Assembly: GCF_002198735.1 (NCBI RefSeq)
Contig: NZ_MWLO01000138.1
Coordinates: 1-41,884, forward strand
Direction of reading: 5' to 3'
From: Ideonella sp. A 288
GTDB lineage: Bacteria; Pseudomonadota; Gammaproteobacteria; Burkholderiales; Burkholderiaceae_C
DNA: 41,884 nt
The stretch's first letter is position 1. The number at the start of each line of letters is the position of its first letter. A program made the translations under genes and the position numbers. The notes below the pieces were generated by a model. It had not been told where the DNA came from. It did not search any database and was given only the letters and a program-made list of their open reading frames with translations. Shown here piece after piece: positions 1 to 12,001 of this stretch.

Positions 1-96
1 CATGGGGGCGGGGCGTGGGGCCCTGATTATCGACAGCGCGCGGCGCCGAGCCGGAATCACAGGTCGGACACGACGACCGCATCGCCCTGAGCGCCC

Positions 97-134
97 ATAA
101 AAAAGCCGCTTGCGGCCGGGGCCAGGCAAGCGGC
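97..134 (-). terminator. Intrinsic terminator of the glp operon
   Basis: Read on the minus strand, a perfect 9-bp stem (GCCGCTTGC at 105-113 pairing with GCAAGCGGC at 126-134, 12-nt loop) is followed directly by a run of six or seven T residues (the A-run at 98-104 on the plus strand). It lies about 170 bp past the stop codon of the last glp gene and is in the right orientation to end that operon. This is a textbook rho-independent terminator. Confidence 0.88.
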
Positions 135-205
135 TAACTCCATCACGGAGGACACAAGGTGAACGGGCCGGCCCGCACAGGGGCCGGCGGGAACCGGTGC
201 CACAG

Positions 206-275
206 GCCCGAGGCCGGGACCGCGGCGTCCGGTCAGGCCGGCCCGAGGCCGGGACCGCGGCGTCCGGTCAGGCCG
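206..275. repeat. Tandem 35-bp duplication in the glpV 3' untranslated region
   Basis: Bases 206-240 are repeated exactly at 241-275, and the first five bases recur again at 276-280. The duplication lies between the glpV stop codon (303) and the terminator (97-134), so it would be transcribed in the 3' untranslated part of the operon mRNA. It is GC-rich and not visibly coding. The perfect identity points to a recent slippage or duplication event. Confidence 0.9.
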
Positions 276-302
276 GCCCGCGGTGGGGCCGGCCGGAGAC
301 GG

Positions 303-2111
<1,809 letters not shown>

Positions 2112-2135
2112 TGTGTGTCTCCTCTTCGATCGCGT

Positions 2136-2178
2136 GCTTCCCCGTGTGCGGTTGGGTGGACCACGGCCCCGGGGAAGC
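2136..2178 (-). other. Intercistronic stem-loop between glpU and glpV
   Basis: GCTTCCCC at 2136-2143 and GGGGAAGC at 2171-2178 form a perfect 8-bp inverted repeat with a 27-nt loop, within the 100-bp gap between glpU and the binding-protein gene. No T-run follows, so it is not a simple terminator. In binding-protein-dependent transport operons such hairpins often stabilise or process the mRNA to raise binding-protein output. That role is inferred here. Confidence 0.5.
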
Positions 2179-2211
2179 GTCGGGCCGGATTCACGGACTT
2201 CGAAAAAGGGG

Positions 2212-2520
2212 CTACCCGCGTCGCATGACAAACGCCAGCAGCAGCATGGACAGCACGAAGCTGATCCACACGCTGGGCTCCTGCGACAACGAGAACCATT
2301 CGGCGAACGACTTCGACAGGCCGACGAAGGCCAGGTTGACATAGGCCGCGCCGAGCAGGCCGATGAACAGCCTGTCGCCGCGCGTGGTGGCGATGGGCAG
2401 AAAACCCTTGCGCATGACGGTGGGCGACTTGATCTCCCAGATCGTCATGCCGACCAGCATCAGCGCGATGCACGTGAAGAACACGGCCACCGGCAGCGTC
2501 CAGACCATCCAGGCGAACAT
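2212..2520 (-). CDS. glpU: Small membrane protein of glycerol importer, DUF2160 family
   Basis: A 102-residue protein with about three hydrophobic segments: residues 5-27, a middle one near 50-68, and 80-98. It has a short basic C-terminus. It matches the DUF2160 family found beside glycerol ABC permeases and corresponds by position to GlpU of the rhizobial glycerol operon. Its biochemical role is not established. It begins 20 bp after the glpQ stop codon and is clearly part of the same transcript. A membrane accessory subunit of the importer is the natural guess. The start at 2520 has an AGGAGA-like sequence upstream. Confidence 0.8.
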   Translation of the reverse strand: MFAWMVWTLPVAVFFTCIALMLVGMTIWEIKSPTVMRKGFLPIATTRGDRLFIGLLGAAYVNLAFVGLSKSFAEWFSLSQEPSVWISFVLSMLLLAFVMRRG

Positions 2521-2539
2521 GCGCGATTCTCCTTTGGCG

Positions 2540-3349
2540 CTAGACCCGGCCCATCGCGAAACCCTTCGCGATGTAGTGGCGAACGAACCAGATGACGATG
2601 GCGCCGGGCACGATGGTCAGCGTGCCGGCGGCGGCCAGCGTGGCCCAGTCCATGCCGGAGGCACTGACGGTGCGCGTCATCGTGGCGACGATGGGCTTGG
2701 CGTTGACGCTGGTCAGCGTGCGCGCCAGCAGCAGCTCGACCCAGCTGAACATGAAGCAGAAGAACGCCGCCACGCCCACGCCGGCCTTGATCAGCGGCAG
2801 GAAGATGGTGACGAAGAAGCGCGGGAAGGTGTAGCCGTCGATGTACGCCGTCTCGTCGATCTCGCGCGGGATGCCGCTCATGAAGCCTTCGAGGATCCAC
2901 ACCGCCAGCGGCACGTTGAACAGCAGGTGCGCCAGCGCCACTGCGATGTGCGTGTCCATCAGCCCCACGGTGGTGTACAGCTGGAAGAAGGGCAGCAGGA
3001 ACACCGCCGGCGGTGTCATGCGGTTGGTCAGCAGCCAGAAGAACACGTGCTTGTCGCCCAGGAAGCTGTAGCGCGAGAACGCATAGGCCGCCGGCAGCGC
3101 CACGGTGAGCGAGATCACCGTGTTGATGGCCACGTAGATCAGGCTGTTGATGTAGCCCGAGTACCACGACGGGTCGGTGAAGATGCGGTGGTAGTTGGCC
3201 CAGGTGAACTGCTGCGGCAGCAGCGTGAAGCTGGCGAGGATCTCCTCGTTGGTCTTGAAGCTCATGTTGACCATCCAGTAGATGGGCAACACCGCGAACA
3301 CCAGGTAGGCGACGAGGAAGATCGTCCGCTTCTGAAACCGCTTATCCAT
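2540..3349 (-). CDS. glpQ: Glycerol ABC transporter permease (MalG-like)
   Basis: A 269-residue inner-membrane permease of the carbohydrate-uptake type 1 (MalG) family. It has an N-terminal transmembrane helix (about residues 10-30) and a block of further helices. The cytoplasmic EAA loop is near residues 155-175 (I-L-E-G-F-M-S-G-I-P-R-E-I-D-E-T-A), the part that docks to the ABC ATPase. It is paired with GlpP, encoded immediately upstream, to form the membrane channel. Substrate (glycerol) is assigned from the operon. The ATG at 3349 is preceded by the unusual hairpin element in the glpP-glpQ gap. Confidence 0.9.
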   Translation of the reverse strand: MDKRFQKRTIFLVAYLVFAVLPIYWMVNMSFKTNEEILASFTLLPQQFTWANYHRIFTDPSWYSGYINSLIYVAINTVISLTVALPAAYAFSRYSFLGDKHVFFWLLTNRMTPPAVFLLPFFQLYTTVGLMDTHIAVALAHLLFNVPLAVWILEGFMSGIPREIDETAYIDGYTFPRFFVTIFLPLIKAGVGVAAFFCFMFSWVELLLARTLTSVNAKPIVATMTRTVSASGMDWATLAAAGTLTIVPGAIVIWFVRHYIAKGFAMGRV

Positions 3350-3355
3350 GACAGC

Positions 3356-3420
3356 CCCCTACGCGCTGCGCGCGGTCCCCCCGAGGGGGAGCGCCTGCCT
3401 TGAGGCGGCTCGGCGGCAGG

Positions 3421-3422
<2 letters not shown>
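3356..3422. repeat. REP-like double-hairpin element between glpP and glpQ
   Basis: The gap between the two permease genes is filled by a compact palindromic unit. TCCCCC-CGA-GGGGGA at 3376-3390 is a 6-bp stem with a 3-nt loop, and GCCTGCC at 3393-3399 pairs with GGCAGGC at 3415-3421. The element touches the glpP stop codon and ends just short of the glpQ start. From memory, similar GC-rich double hairpins are scattered between genes in Burkholderiales genomes; I cannot verify that here. It may dampen or stabilise the downstream part of the transcript. Confidence 0.6.
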
Positions 3423-4301
<879 letters not shown>

Positions 4302-4305
<4 letters not shown>

Positions 4306-5357
4306 GCGGTCACCTTGTCGATGAGGGTGTCGTCGGCGGCGTAATAGCAGGTGTGCGGACCGACCAGCCCCAGCCACACGGCCTCGCCGGCCTGCGGGGC
4401 GCGGGCCTCGGCGTTCAGGCGCAGCCGCACGGTGTGGGTGTCGGCCCCCTGGCCCACCTGCGCCGTCACCAGCCAGTAGGTGCCGATGTCCTGCGCCTGC
4501 AGCACCCGCGCCGGCAGCGCGCCGGCATCGCCCTCGCGCGCCAGCGTGACGTACTCGGGGCGCACACCCAGCGTGGCCGCGCCGGTGGGCGACGCCGGCC
4601 ACAACGACGCGGGCAGGAAGTTCATGCCCGGCGAACCGATGAAATGGCCGACGAAGCGGTGCTGCGGCCGCTCGAACAGCGCATCGGCCGATCCCACCTG
4701 CACCGCGCGGCCGCGCGTCATCACCACCACCTGCTCGGCGAAGGTGAGCGCCTCGACCTGGTCGTGGGTGACGTAGATCAGCGTCAGGCGCAGCTCGTGG
4801 TGGATCTGCTTGAGCTTGCGGCGCAGCTGCCACTTGAGGTGCGGGTCGATCACCGTGAGCGGCTCGTCGAACAGCACCGCGCTGACGTCCTCGCGCACCA
4901 GGCCGCGGCCCAGGCTGATCTTCTGCTTGGCGTCGGCGGCCAGGCCGGCGGCGCGCTGGTCGAGCTGGGCGCTCAGCTCCAGCATCTCGGCCACCTGGCC
5001 GACGCGGGCCTTGATCTTGTCGGCGGAGACACCGCGGTTGCGCAGCGGAAAGGCCAGGTTCTCGGCCACCGTCATCGTGTCGTAGATGACCGGGAACTGG
5101 AACACCTGCGCGATGTTGCGCTGCTGCGGCGTCTTGTGCGTCATGTCCTCGCCGCCGAAACGCACCGTGCCCTGCGAGGGCTGCACCAGGCCGGAGATGA
5201 GGTTGAGCATGGTCGTCTTGCCACAGCCCGAGGGCCCCAGCAAGGCGTAGGCGCCGCCGTCGTCGAAGCTCATCTTCAGCGGCAGCAGCGCGTAGTCGCT
5301 GTCCTGCTGCGGATTCGGCTTGTAGCTGTGCGCGAGGTCGAGGTCGATGCGGGCCAT
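4302..5357 (-). CDS. glpT: Glycerol ABC transporter ATPase with degenerate signature motif
   Basis: A 351-residue MalK-type ATPase. The Walker A motif G-P-S-G-C-G-K-T-T (residues 41-49), Q-loop (about Q87), Walker B with catalytic E165 and H-loop H198 are all intact. The signature motif is not: where LSGGQ is expected, residues 139-144 read L-A-A-D-A-K. A C-terminal TOBE-like region follows. The ATG at 5357 lies just beyond the glpS stop (5359), and the gene overlaps glpP by 4 bp. With GlpS it should form an asymmetric heterodimer whose only canonical ATP site combines GlpT's Walker and H-loop residues with GlpS's signature. The pairing is inferred; the motifs are read directly. Confidence 0.88.
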
Positions 5358-5358
5358 C

Positions 5359-6405
5359 TCAGTTGACCTTTCGCATCGGTGCGGTGACGAGCTGGCCGTC
5401 CGCGCCAAAGACGTACACCTGCGCGGGATCGAGGTGCAGCGTGATCGATGCGCCCAGGTCGAAGAAGTGCACGCCGGTGAGCTGCGCGACCAGTTCGCCC
5501 GCCGCGGTGGACACGTGCACGAAGGTGTCGGACCCCGAAATCTCGGCCAGTTCCACCTTGCCAGGCAGCGCGAGGTCGCCGGGCCGCGGGTACACGCGCA
5601 GCGCGCTAGCGCGCAGGCCGATGGTGGCGTCGGGCGCGGCCACCGACGCTGGCAGGCCCAGGCGCAGCGCGCCGCCGCTGACCAGGTTCATCGGCGGATC
5701 GCTGAAGGCGCTGGCCACGCGCAGGCTGGCCGGACGGTGGAACACCTCCGACGTGGGGCCGTACTGCAACAGCTGGCCGGCGTCCATCACCGCCGTCCAG
5801 CCGCCCAGCAGCAGCGCCTCGGTGGGCTCGGTGGTGGCATAGACCACGGTGGAACTGCCGGCGGCGAACAGCGCCGAGAGCTCGTCGCGCAACTCTTCGC
5901 GCAGCTTGTAGTCGAGGTTGACCAGTGGCTCGTCCAGCAGCATCAGCGGTGCGTCCTTGGCCAGCGCGCGGGCCAGGGCCACGCGCTGCTGCTGGCCGCC
6001 CGACAGCTCGGCCGGCAGGCGCTGCAGGAAGGGCTCGATGTGCAGCCGCTCGGCCAGCGCCTGCACGCGCTGCGCGATGGCCGCCTTGTCGAGGCCGCCG
6101 CGCAGCTTCAGCGGCGAGGCGATGTTGTCGGCCACCGTCATCGACGGGTAGTTGATGAACTGCTGGTAGACCATGGCCACGTTGCGCTGGCGCACCGGCA
6201 TGCCGGTGACGTCCTGGCCGTCCACATGGACACGGCCGCGCGTGGGCACGTCCAGCCCGGCCATCAGCCGCATCAGCGTGGTCTTGCCCGCCTGCGTGGC
6301 GCCGAGCAGCACGCTCACCGTGCCGGGCTGCAGCGCCAGGTCGAGCGGGTACAGGTGCGTGAACGCCCCCACCTTGTGCTCGATGCGGGCCAGCTTCAAT
6401 TCCAT
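5359..6405 (-). CDS. glpS: Glycerol ABC transporter ATPase with atypical Walker A and no H-loop histidine
   Basis: A 348-residue MalK-type ATPase, partner of GlpT. Its signature motif is canonical (L-S-G-G-Q, residues 134-138), as is Walker B (D158-E159). Walker A reads G-A-T-Q-A-G-K-T-T (35-43) instead of the usual G-P-S-G-x-G-K-S/T-T. The H-loop histidine is replaced by threonine (T192 in A-T-T-E-P-T-E-A). A C-terminal TOBE-like domain follows. The ATG at 6405 overlaps the end of glpD by 10 bp, so the two are translationally coupled. The defects complement those of GlpT exactly. Confidence 0.88.
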   Translation of the reverse strand: MELKLARIEHKVGAFTHLYPLDLALQPGTVSVLLGATQAGKTTLMRLMAGLDVPTRGRVHVDGQDVTGMPVRQRNVAMVYQQFINYPSMTVADNIASPLKLRGGLDKAAIAQRVQALAERLHIEPFLQRLPAELSGGQQQRVALARALAKDAPLMLLDEPLVNLDYKLREELRDELSALFAAGSSTVVYATTEPTEALLLGGWTAVMDAGQLLQYGPTSEVFHRPASLRVASAFSDPPMNLVSGGALRLGLPASVAAPDATIGLRASALRVYPRPGDLALPGKVELAEISGSDTFVHVSTAAGELVAQLTGVHFFDLGASITLHLDPAQVYVFGADGQLVTAPMRKVN

Positions 6406-8063
6406 GCCGTCTCCGATGTCGTTGTCGTCGCCACTTCGGGGTGGCGATCGGACCACCACTGTGCCACGCGTTGGCGTTGCGCGGTGTCAAGGTGCAGGCC
6501 CAGCTTGCTGCGGCGCCACAGCACGTCGTCGGCGCTGCGCGCCCATTCGTGCTGGAACAGGTGGTCCAGTTCGGCCTCGTAGAGACCCGGCACGACCTCG
6601 TCGCCGAACGATGCGCCCGGTGCACCGGCCTGGGCCAGCAGCAGCTCGATGCGGCTGCCGTAGGCCCGCGCCCAGCGGTGCAGCAGCGCGCGGTCGACCT
6701 GCGGATGTTGCCGGGCCAGCGCCTCGACGAAGCGCGCGAAATCTTCGTCGGGCCGGCGCGCGGCACCGATCCAGGCCGACAGGTCGCCGCCGGGCAGCAG
6801 CGCGGTCTCGGTCCAGGCCGGGCGGCGTTCGCCCAGGCGGCCCAGCAGCGCGTCGGTGGCCTCCTCGGCCAGCTTGCGGAAGGTGGTGATCTTGCCGCCC
6901 CACACGGTGAGCATCGGCGCCTGGTCGGCGCTGGCGCCGGTGTCGAATTCGAGCAGGTAGTCGCGCGTCACCGCAGAAGCGTCGCCCGATTCGTCGTCCA
7001 GCAGCGGGCGCACGCCGGTGTAGCGCCACACCACGTCTGCGGGCGTGACCGCCTTGGCGAAGTAGCGGCTGGCTTGCGCGCACAGGTAGGCCACCTCGTC
7101 GTCGTCGACGCGGGCGCTGCCGGGCTCGCCGTGCACCTCCACATCGGTGGTGCCGATGAGCGTGAAGCGGCCCTCGTACGGGATGGCGAAGATGATGCGT
7201 TTGTCGGGGTTCTGGAAGATGTAGGCGTGGTCGTGCTCGAAGATCCGCGGCACCACGATGTGGCTGCCCTTGACCAGCCGCAGCGAGCGCGAGCCCGGCC
7301 GCTGCACCTGGTCGCGCAGGAACGCCGCCGCCCACGGCCCGGCCGCATTGACCAGCGCGCGGGCCTGCACGGTGACCGGCGCGCCGCCCTGCGGCTGCAG
7401 CCGCGCACGCCAGCCGCCGGCCACGCGCTCGGCGCCGACGCAGGGGCAGCGGGTCATCACCGTGGCGCCGTGCGCCGCGGCGTCGACGGCGTTGAGCACC
7501 ACCAGGCGCGCATCGTCCACCCAGCCGTCGCTGTAGACGAAACCGCGGGTGAAGTCGGCCTTCAGCGGCACGCCCAGCGGGCTGGCGCGCAGGGCCACCG
7601 CCCCCGAGGCCGGCAGCCATTCGCGCTTGGCCAGGTGGTCGTACAGGAACAGGCCGATGCGGATCATCCACACCGGCCGCATCGACGGATCGTGCGGCAT
7701 CACGAAGCGCAGCGGCCACATGATGTGCGGCGCGCTGCGCAGCAGCCGCTCGCGCTCGGCCAGCGCCTTGCGCACCAGGCCGAATTCGTAGTACTCCAGG
7801 TAGCGCAGGCCGCCGTGGATGAGCTTGGTGGACGACGACGAGGTGTGCGCGGCCAGGTCGTCCTGCTCGCACAGCAGCACCTTCAGGCCGCGGCCGGCCA
7901 GGTCTCGTGCGATGCCGGCCCCGTTGATGCCGCCGCCGACCACCAGCACGTCCGTCGAGATCACCGACTCGCCCGAGGCGGTGGCACCCGGCGCCGACGC
8001 CACGGGCCCGCGTGCAGCGGCAGGATCGGACGGCGCAGTGCCGCCCGCGGTGGGCTGGGTCAA
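6396..8063 (-). CDS. glpD: Aerobic glycerol-3-phosphate dehydrogenase
   Basis: A membrane-associated flavoenzyme that oxidises sn-glycerol-3-phosphate to dihydroxyacetone phosphate and feeds electrons to quinone. The FAD-binding motif G-G-G-I-N-G-A-G lies near the N-terminus. The following stretch to [11 protein letters not shown] is characteristic of GlpD, as is the C-terminal helical domain. I place the start at the TTG at 8063 because AGGAGA sits about six bases upstream, giving 555 residues. An in-frame ATG at 8111 would add 16 unconserved residues. It is the first gene of the operon and diverges from glpR, so glycerol import, phosphorylation (GlpK) and oxidation are co-encoded. Confidence 0.93.
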   Translation of the reverse strand: MTQPTAGGTAPSDPAAARGPVASAPGATASGESVISTDVLVVGGGINGAGIARDLAGRGLKVLLCEQDDLAAHTSSSSTKLIHGGLRYLEYYEFGLVRKALAERERLLRSAPHIMWPLRFVMPHDPSMRPVWMIRIGLFLYDHLAKREWLPASGAVALRASPLGVPLKADFTRGFVYSDGWVDDARLVVLNAVDAAAHGATVMTRCPCVGAERVAGGWRARLQPQGGAPVTVQARALVNAAGPWAAAFLRDQVQRPGSRSLRLVKGSHIVVPRIFEHDHAYIFQNPDKRIIFAIPYEGRFTLIGTTDVEVHGEPGSARVDDDEVAYLCAQASRYFAKAVTPADVVWRYTGVRPLLDDESGDASAVTRDYLLEFDTGASADQAPMLTVWGGKITTFRKLAEEATDALLGRLGERRPAWTETALLPGGDLSAWIGAARRPDEDFARFVEALARQHPQVDRALLHRWARAYGSRIELLLAQAGAPGASFGDEVVPGLYEAELDHLFQHEWARSADDVLWRRSKLGLHLDTAQRQRVAQWWSDRHPEVATTTTSETAWN

Positions 8064-8111
8064 GCGATGTCTCCTGGCGGGGTCGCGGCGTTCGGGACAA
8101 CCCGATGCCAC

Positions 8112-8240
8112 TGTTCGTTTTGCGTCTCAGTTTGTTCGAACAACGTTCGCTGCTGTTCGAAAAATGTTCGCTTGTGTTCTTTTTATCCCATTCGGCGCGA
8201 AAACACAATCCTGAACACCCGGATGCCGCGCCATCGAACA
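8112..8240. promoter_or_regulatory. Phased TGTTCG operator array, probable GlpR sites
   Basis: The glpD-glpR gap carries TGTTCG-like hexamers in one orientation starting at 8112, 8133, 8144 (CGTTCG), 8154, 8165 and 8175 (TGTTCT). Spacings are 21, 11, 10, 11 and 10 bp, so all face one side of the helix. The copy at 8133 is part of a perfect palindrome, TGTTCGAACA (8133-8142). A reversed half-site CGAACA is at 8235-8240. TGTTCG/CGAACA is the half-site of the E. coli GlpR operator, and this genome encodes GlpR next door. Repression of both divergent transcripts, relieved by glycerol-3-phosphate, is the likely control. Confidence 0.75.
8180..8208 (-). promoter_or_regulatory. Candidate promoter for the glpD operon
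   Basis: On the minus strand TTGTGT (8208-8203) and TAAAAA (8185-8180) are separated by 17 bp, a plausible -35/-10 pair. Transcription would start inside the TGTTCG array, so a bound repressor would block it. The match to consensus is partial. The assignment rests mainly on spacing and on the fit with the operators. Confidence 0.35.
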
Positions 8241-8306
8241 TCGGCTACCCTGGCAGCACGATGGCCCCAGGCGCACCCCACGCCGCCGCCACTTCCACCC
8301 TCAGCG

Positions 8307-9109
8307 ATGAGCGCGCCCACCCCCAACCCGCGCCAGGCCGGCGTGCTGCAGACCGTGCGCGAGCACGGCACCGCCACCGTCGAGGCGCTGGCCGAGCGCT
8401 TCGGCGTGACGCTGCAAACCGTGCGGCGCGACGTGAAGATGCTGTCCGACGCCGGCCTGCTGGCGCGCTTCCACGGTGGCGTGCGCCTGCCCGGCAGCAC
8501 CATCGAGAACATCGCCTACCGCCAGCGCCAGGCCCTGCACGAGGACGCCAAGCGCCGCATCGCCCGCGCGGTGGCGCGCGCGGTGCCCGACGGCTGCAGC
8601 CTGGTCATCAACATCGGCACCACCACCGAGGCCATCGCCCGCGAGCTGCTGCACCACAAGGGCCTGCGCGTCATCACCAACAACCTCAACGTGGCGGCGA
8701 TGCTGAGCGACAACCCCGACTGCGAGGTGATCGTGGCCGGCGGCGTGGTGCGCCAGCGCGACCGCGGCATCGTCGGCGAGGCCACGGTGGAGTTCATCAG
8801 CCAGTTCCGCGTCGACATCGGCCTGATCGGCATCTCGGGCATCGAGGCCGACGGCAGCCTTCGCGACTTCGACTTCCGCGAGGTCAAGGTGGCGCAGGCC
8901 ATCATCCGCTGCAGCCGCCAGCTCTGGCTGGCCGCCGACCACAGCAAGTTCAACCGCCCCGCGATGGTGGAGGTGGGCCGGCTGGACCAGGTGGACACGC
9001 TCTTCACCGACAGCCCGCCGCCCGCCCCCTTCGACACGCTGCTGGCCGAGGCCGGCGTCACCCGCGTGGTGGCCGACGACGCCCGCGCCGCCGACCCAGG
9101 AGACCCCCC

Positions 9110-9113
<4 letters not shown>
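8307..9113 (+). CDS. glpR: DeoR-family glycerol-3-phosphate regulon repressor
   Basis: A 268-residue DeoR-type regulator. An N-terminal winged helix-turn-helix (about residues 8-60, with [18 protein letters not shown]) is followed by the sugar-phosphate sensor domain. Typical segments are [16 protein letters not shown] and [10 protein letters not shown]. In this family glycerol-3-phosphate binding releases DNA. It faces glpD across the operator array and overlaps glpK as ATGA, so regulator and kinase are one transcript. The start at 8307 is the first that gives a normal family N-terminus. Confidence 0.9.
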
Positions 9114-10603
<1,490 letters not shown>

Positions 10604-10838
10604 GGTCCTCACCTGGCCGGCAGCGCCACCCGATGGCTGCTGCACGGGGCGCGCCGGTGGGCGCCCGCGGACGACCCAGTCGAGTCATCCAGCCTCCAGG
10701 ATTGACGACCGCGAAGCAGTCAACCATGTTGAAGTCGAGGCCTGCGCGCAAGGGCTGCCAGCTGCCGCATCGATGCCATCTGCAGGATCGCTATCCTCCT
10801 GCGCAGCGGTCGGTGCGCATCGGCGACGCAAATTGCGC

Positions 10839-10866
10839 TTGCATTTGCCTCAGAAGTGACTAATAT
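10839..10866 (+). promoter_or_regulatory. Candidate sigma-70-type promoter
   Basis: TTGCAT at 10,839-10,844 and TAATAT at 10,861-10,866 are 16 bp apart, in a locally AT-richer stretch upstream of the small gene at 10,927. The expected start of transcription falls on the palindrome at 10,874-10,888. Confidence 0.45.
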
Positions 10867-10873
10867 GGCCCAA

Positions 10874-10888
10874 TGCTGCAGTGCAGCA
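10874..10888. promoter_or_regulatory. Palindromic operator TGCTGCA-G-TGCAGCA, PhaR-like
   Basis: A perfect 7-bp inverted repeat with one central base lies right after the -10 candidate, where a repressor would block initiation. Its core is CTGC-N3-GCAG, which I recall as the consensus of the PHA-responsive repressor PhaR. Identity of the regulator is inferred; the palindrome is plain. Confidence 0.5.
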
Positions 10889-10926
10889 ATTTGGTTCTTG
10901 AGTCACTTGACCGGGGAGCGTCTGGC

Positions 10927-11283
10927 GTGCTGAATGCTGAACGATGCTTGGCGCCAACCGGGGCTGGCTTCGATGGTCCGACGAGGCGCCAATGGCCGGA
11001 ACGGGCCGGCGCGCCGGGCGCCTCGTCGCAGGCGTTGCGAGTCGGCCTCGAAGATTTGCTCGGCGACTTGTGGCATGCGCGCCGTCAAGGCGACATGGGC
11101 CGGTTGGCCCTTCTGCTGTACTGCGAGGTGCGGCGGTGGGCGCGTCTGGCCGGCGAACAGGCGCTGGCGCAGCAGGCCTCTGCGCTGATGGTTGAGGGTC
11201 CGTTGACCGGCCGGGAAGAATTCCTGGCGAAGGTCGATCGGCTCATCGGCGAACTTGAAGCTGCGCACCGGCGGCAGGTCTGA
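10927..11283 (+). CDS. Small helical protein of unknown function
   Basis: I do not recognise an established family. The product (118 residues from the GTG at 10,927, which has GGGGAG eight bases upstream) is rich in Ala, Arg and Leu and looks helical after residue 40. A core D-L-L-G-D-L-W-H-A-R-R-Q-G-D-M-G-R-L-A-L-L is followed by a charged C-terminal helix. An ATG at 10,873 would also be in frame but lies within the predicted promoter/operator. A shortened relative of the same core occurs at 38,366. The PhaR-like operator upstream hints at a link to polyhydroxyalkanoate granules, which would fit a small helical protein, but this is only a suggestion. Confidence 0.6.
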   Translation: MLNAERCLAPTGAGFDGPTRRQWPERAGAPGASSQALRVGLEDLLGDLWHARRQGDMGRLALLLYCEVRRWARLAGEQALAQQASALMVEGPLTGREEFLAKVDRLIGELEAAHRRQV

Positions 11284-11296
11284 GCGGACAAGCATC

Positions 11297-11497
11297 GTGG
11301 CCTACTACGCAAGCGTCGTTCTCGAGAACAAGGCATCAGCCACCGAGCGCCACGAAGACCTCGACACCGCTCGGCGCTGGATCGAAGAGGAGCGTCGGTC
11401 GAAGCCCAAACTGTTCCAGTTCGGACAGATCATCGAGGCTACCCCGGCGCGGCCCGTCGTCGCCTCCTGCAACGCCAACGGGTGGAACCCGACGTGA
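11297..11497 (+). CDS. Small hypothetical protein
   Basis: A 66-residue product from the GTG at 11,297, only 13 bases after the preceding stop, so probably cotranscribed. It reads like a compact folded protein: an opening strand A-Y-Y-A-S-V-V-L-E, a charged helix with R-H-E-D-L-D-T-A-R-R-W-I-E-E-E-R, then K-L-F-Q-F-G-Q-I-I-E-A. No family is recognised. The frame is open back to 11,255, but that part overlaps the preceding gene. Coding potential is moderate and the start uncertain. Confidence 0.45.
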   Translation: MAYYASVVLENKASATERHEDLDTARRWIEEERRSKPKLFQFGQIIEATPARPVVASCNANGWNPT

Positions 11498-11726
11498 CAA
11501 CATCCTGCGCAACGGGCGTCGTCACGGTCAGCGGCCTTTGAAGGTCGGCCAGTCGCTGGCCCACTTGCCAGTCGATTCCGAATCGCCATGAACCGGCCTT
11601 TCGCGGGTGCGGAATTTGGCCGGGTGTGTGAGATCACGAACTGCCGCTTCGCAGAAGCTAAACAAGAGAAGCATTGCTCGCCGTCCGGCCGCTTTGGAGC
11701 GACCCGGCTGGCAGGTTTGGGTCGGT

Positions 11727-11995
11727 CACTGCCGACCGCGCACGCCGCCTCTTCGGTCGCTCAACTTGGGAGTCAGCTTTTCGGCGGTGAGATCGCTCAC
11801 CCCGCTGTCGCTGGCCGACCCTCCGCTGGCGTCGACCCAGTGGGTCTGGCTGCCGCAAACCTGCCCTTCGATCGGCAGCAGCATGATCTCCAGCGGCGAC
11901 ATGACCAGGTGCGTGGTGCCGTCGCGCCACGGGGTCTTGAGCTTGGGCGCCGACTGGGCTGGGCGTGTCGACGAGTACGCCGGGCCTTTCCCGTG
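11727..11995 (-). pseudogene. Relic of an IS91-type transposase
   Basis: Between the small genes and the flavoprotein gene (11,498-12,001) there is no intact gene. On the minus strand near 11,889-11,949 a frame reads K-T-P-W-R-D-G-T-T-H-L-V-M-S-P-L-E, a hallmark segment of IS91/IS801-type transposases (the part just before their C-terminal region). Sequence on both sides does not continue the family and the frame stops near 11,727. So only a fragment of roughly 20-30 residues is recognisable. It marks past mobile-element activity within the interval bracketed by the glpK repeats. Confidence 0.5.
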
Positions 11996-12001
11996 GGCCG
12001 T

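Noticed and set aside
1-100. A plus-strand frame ending in TAA at 98-100
   Set aside because: Only about 30 codons, Arg-rich and without recognisable features; the window edge hides anything upstream, so I do not call it.
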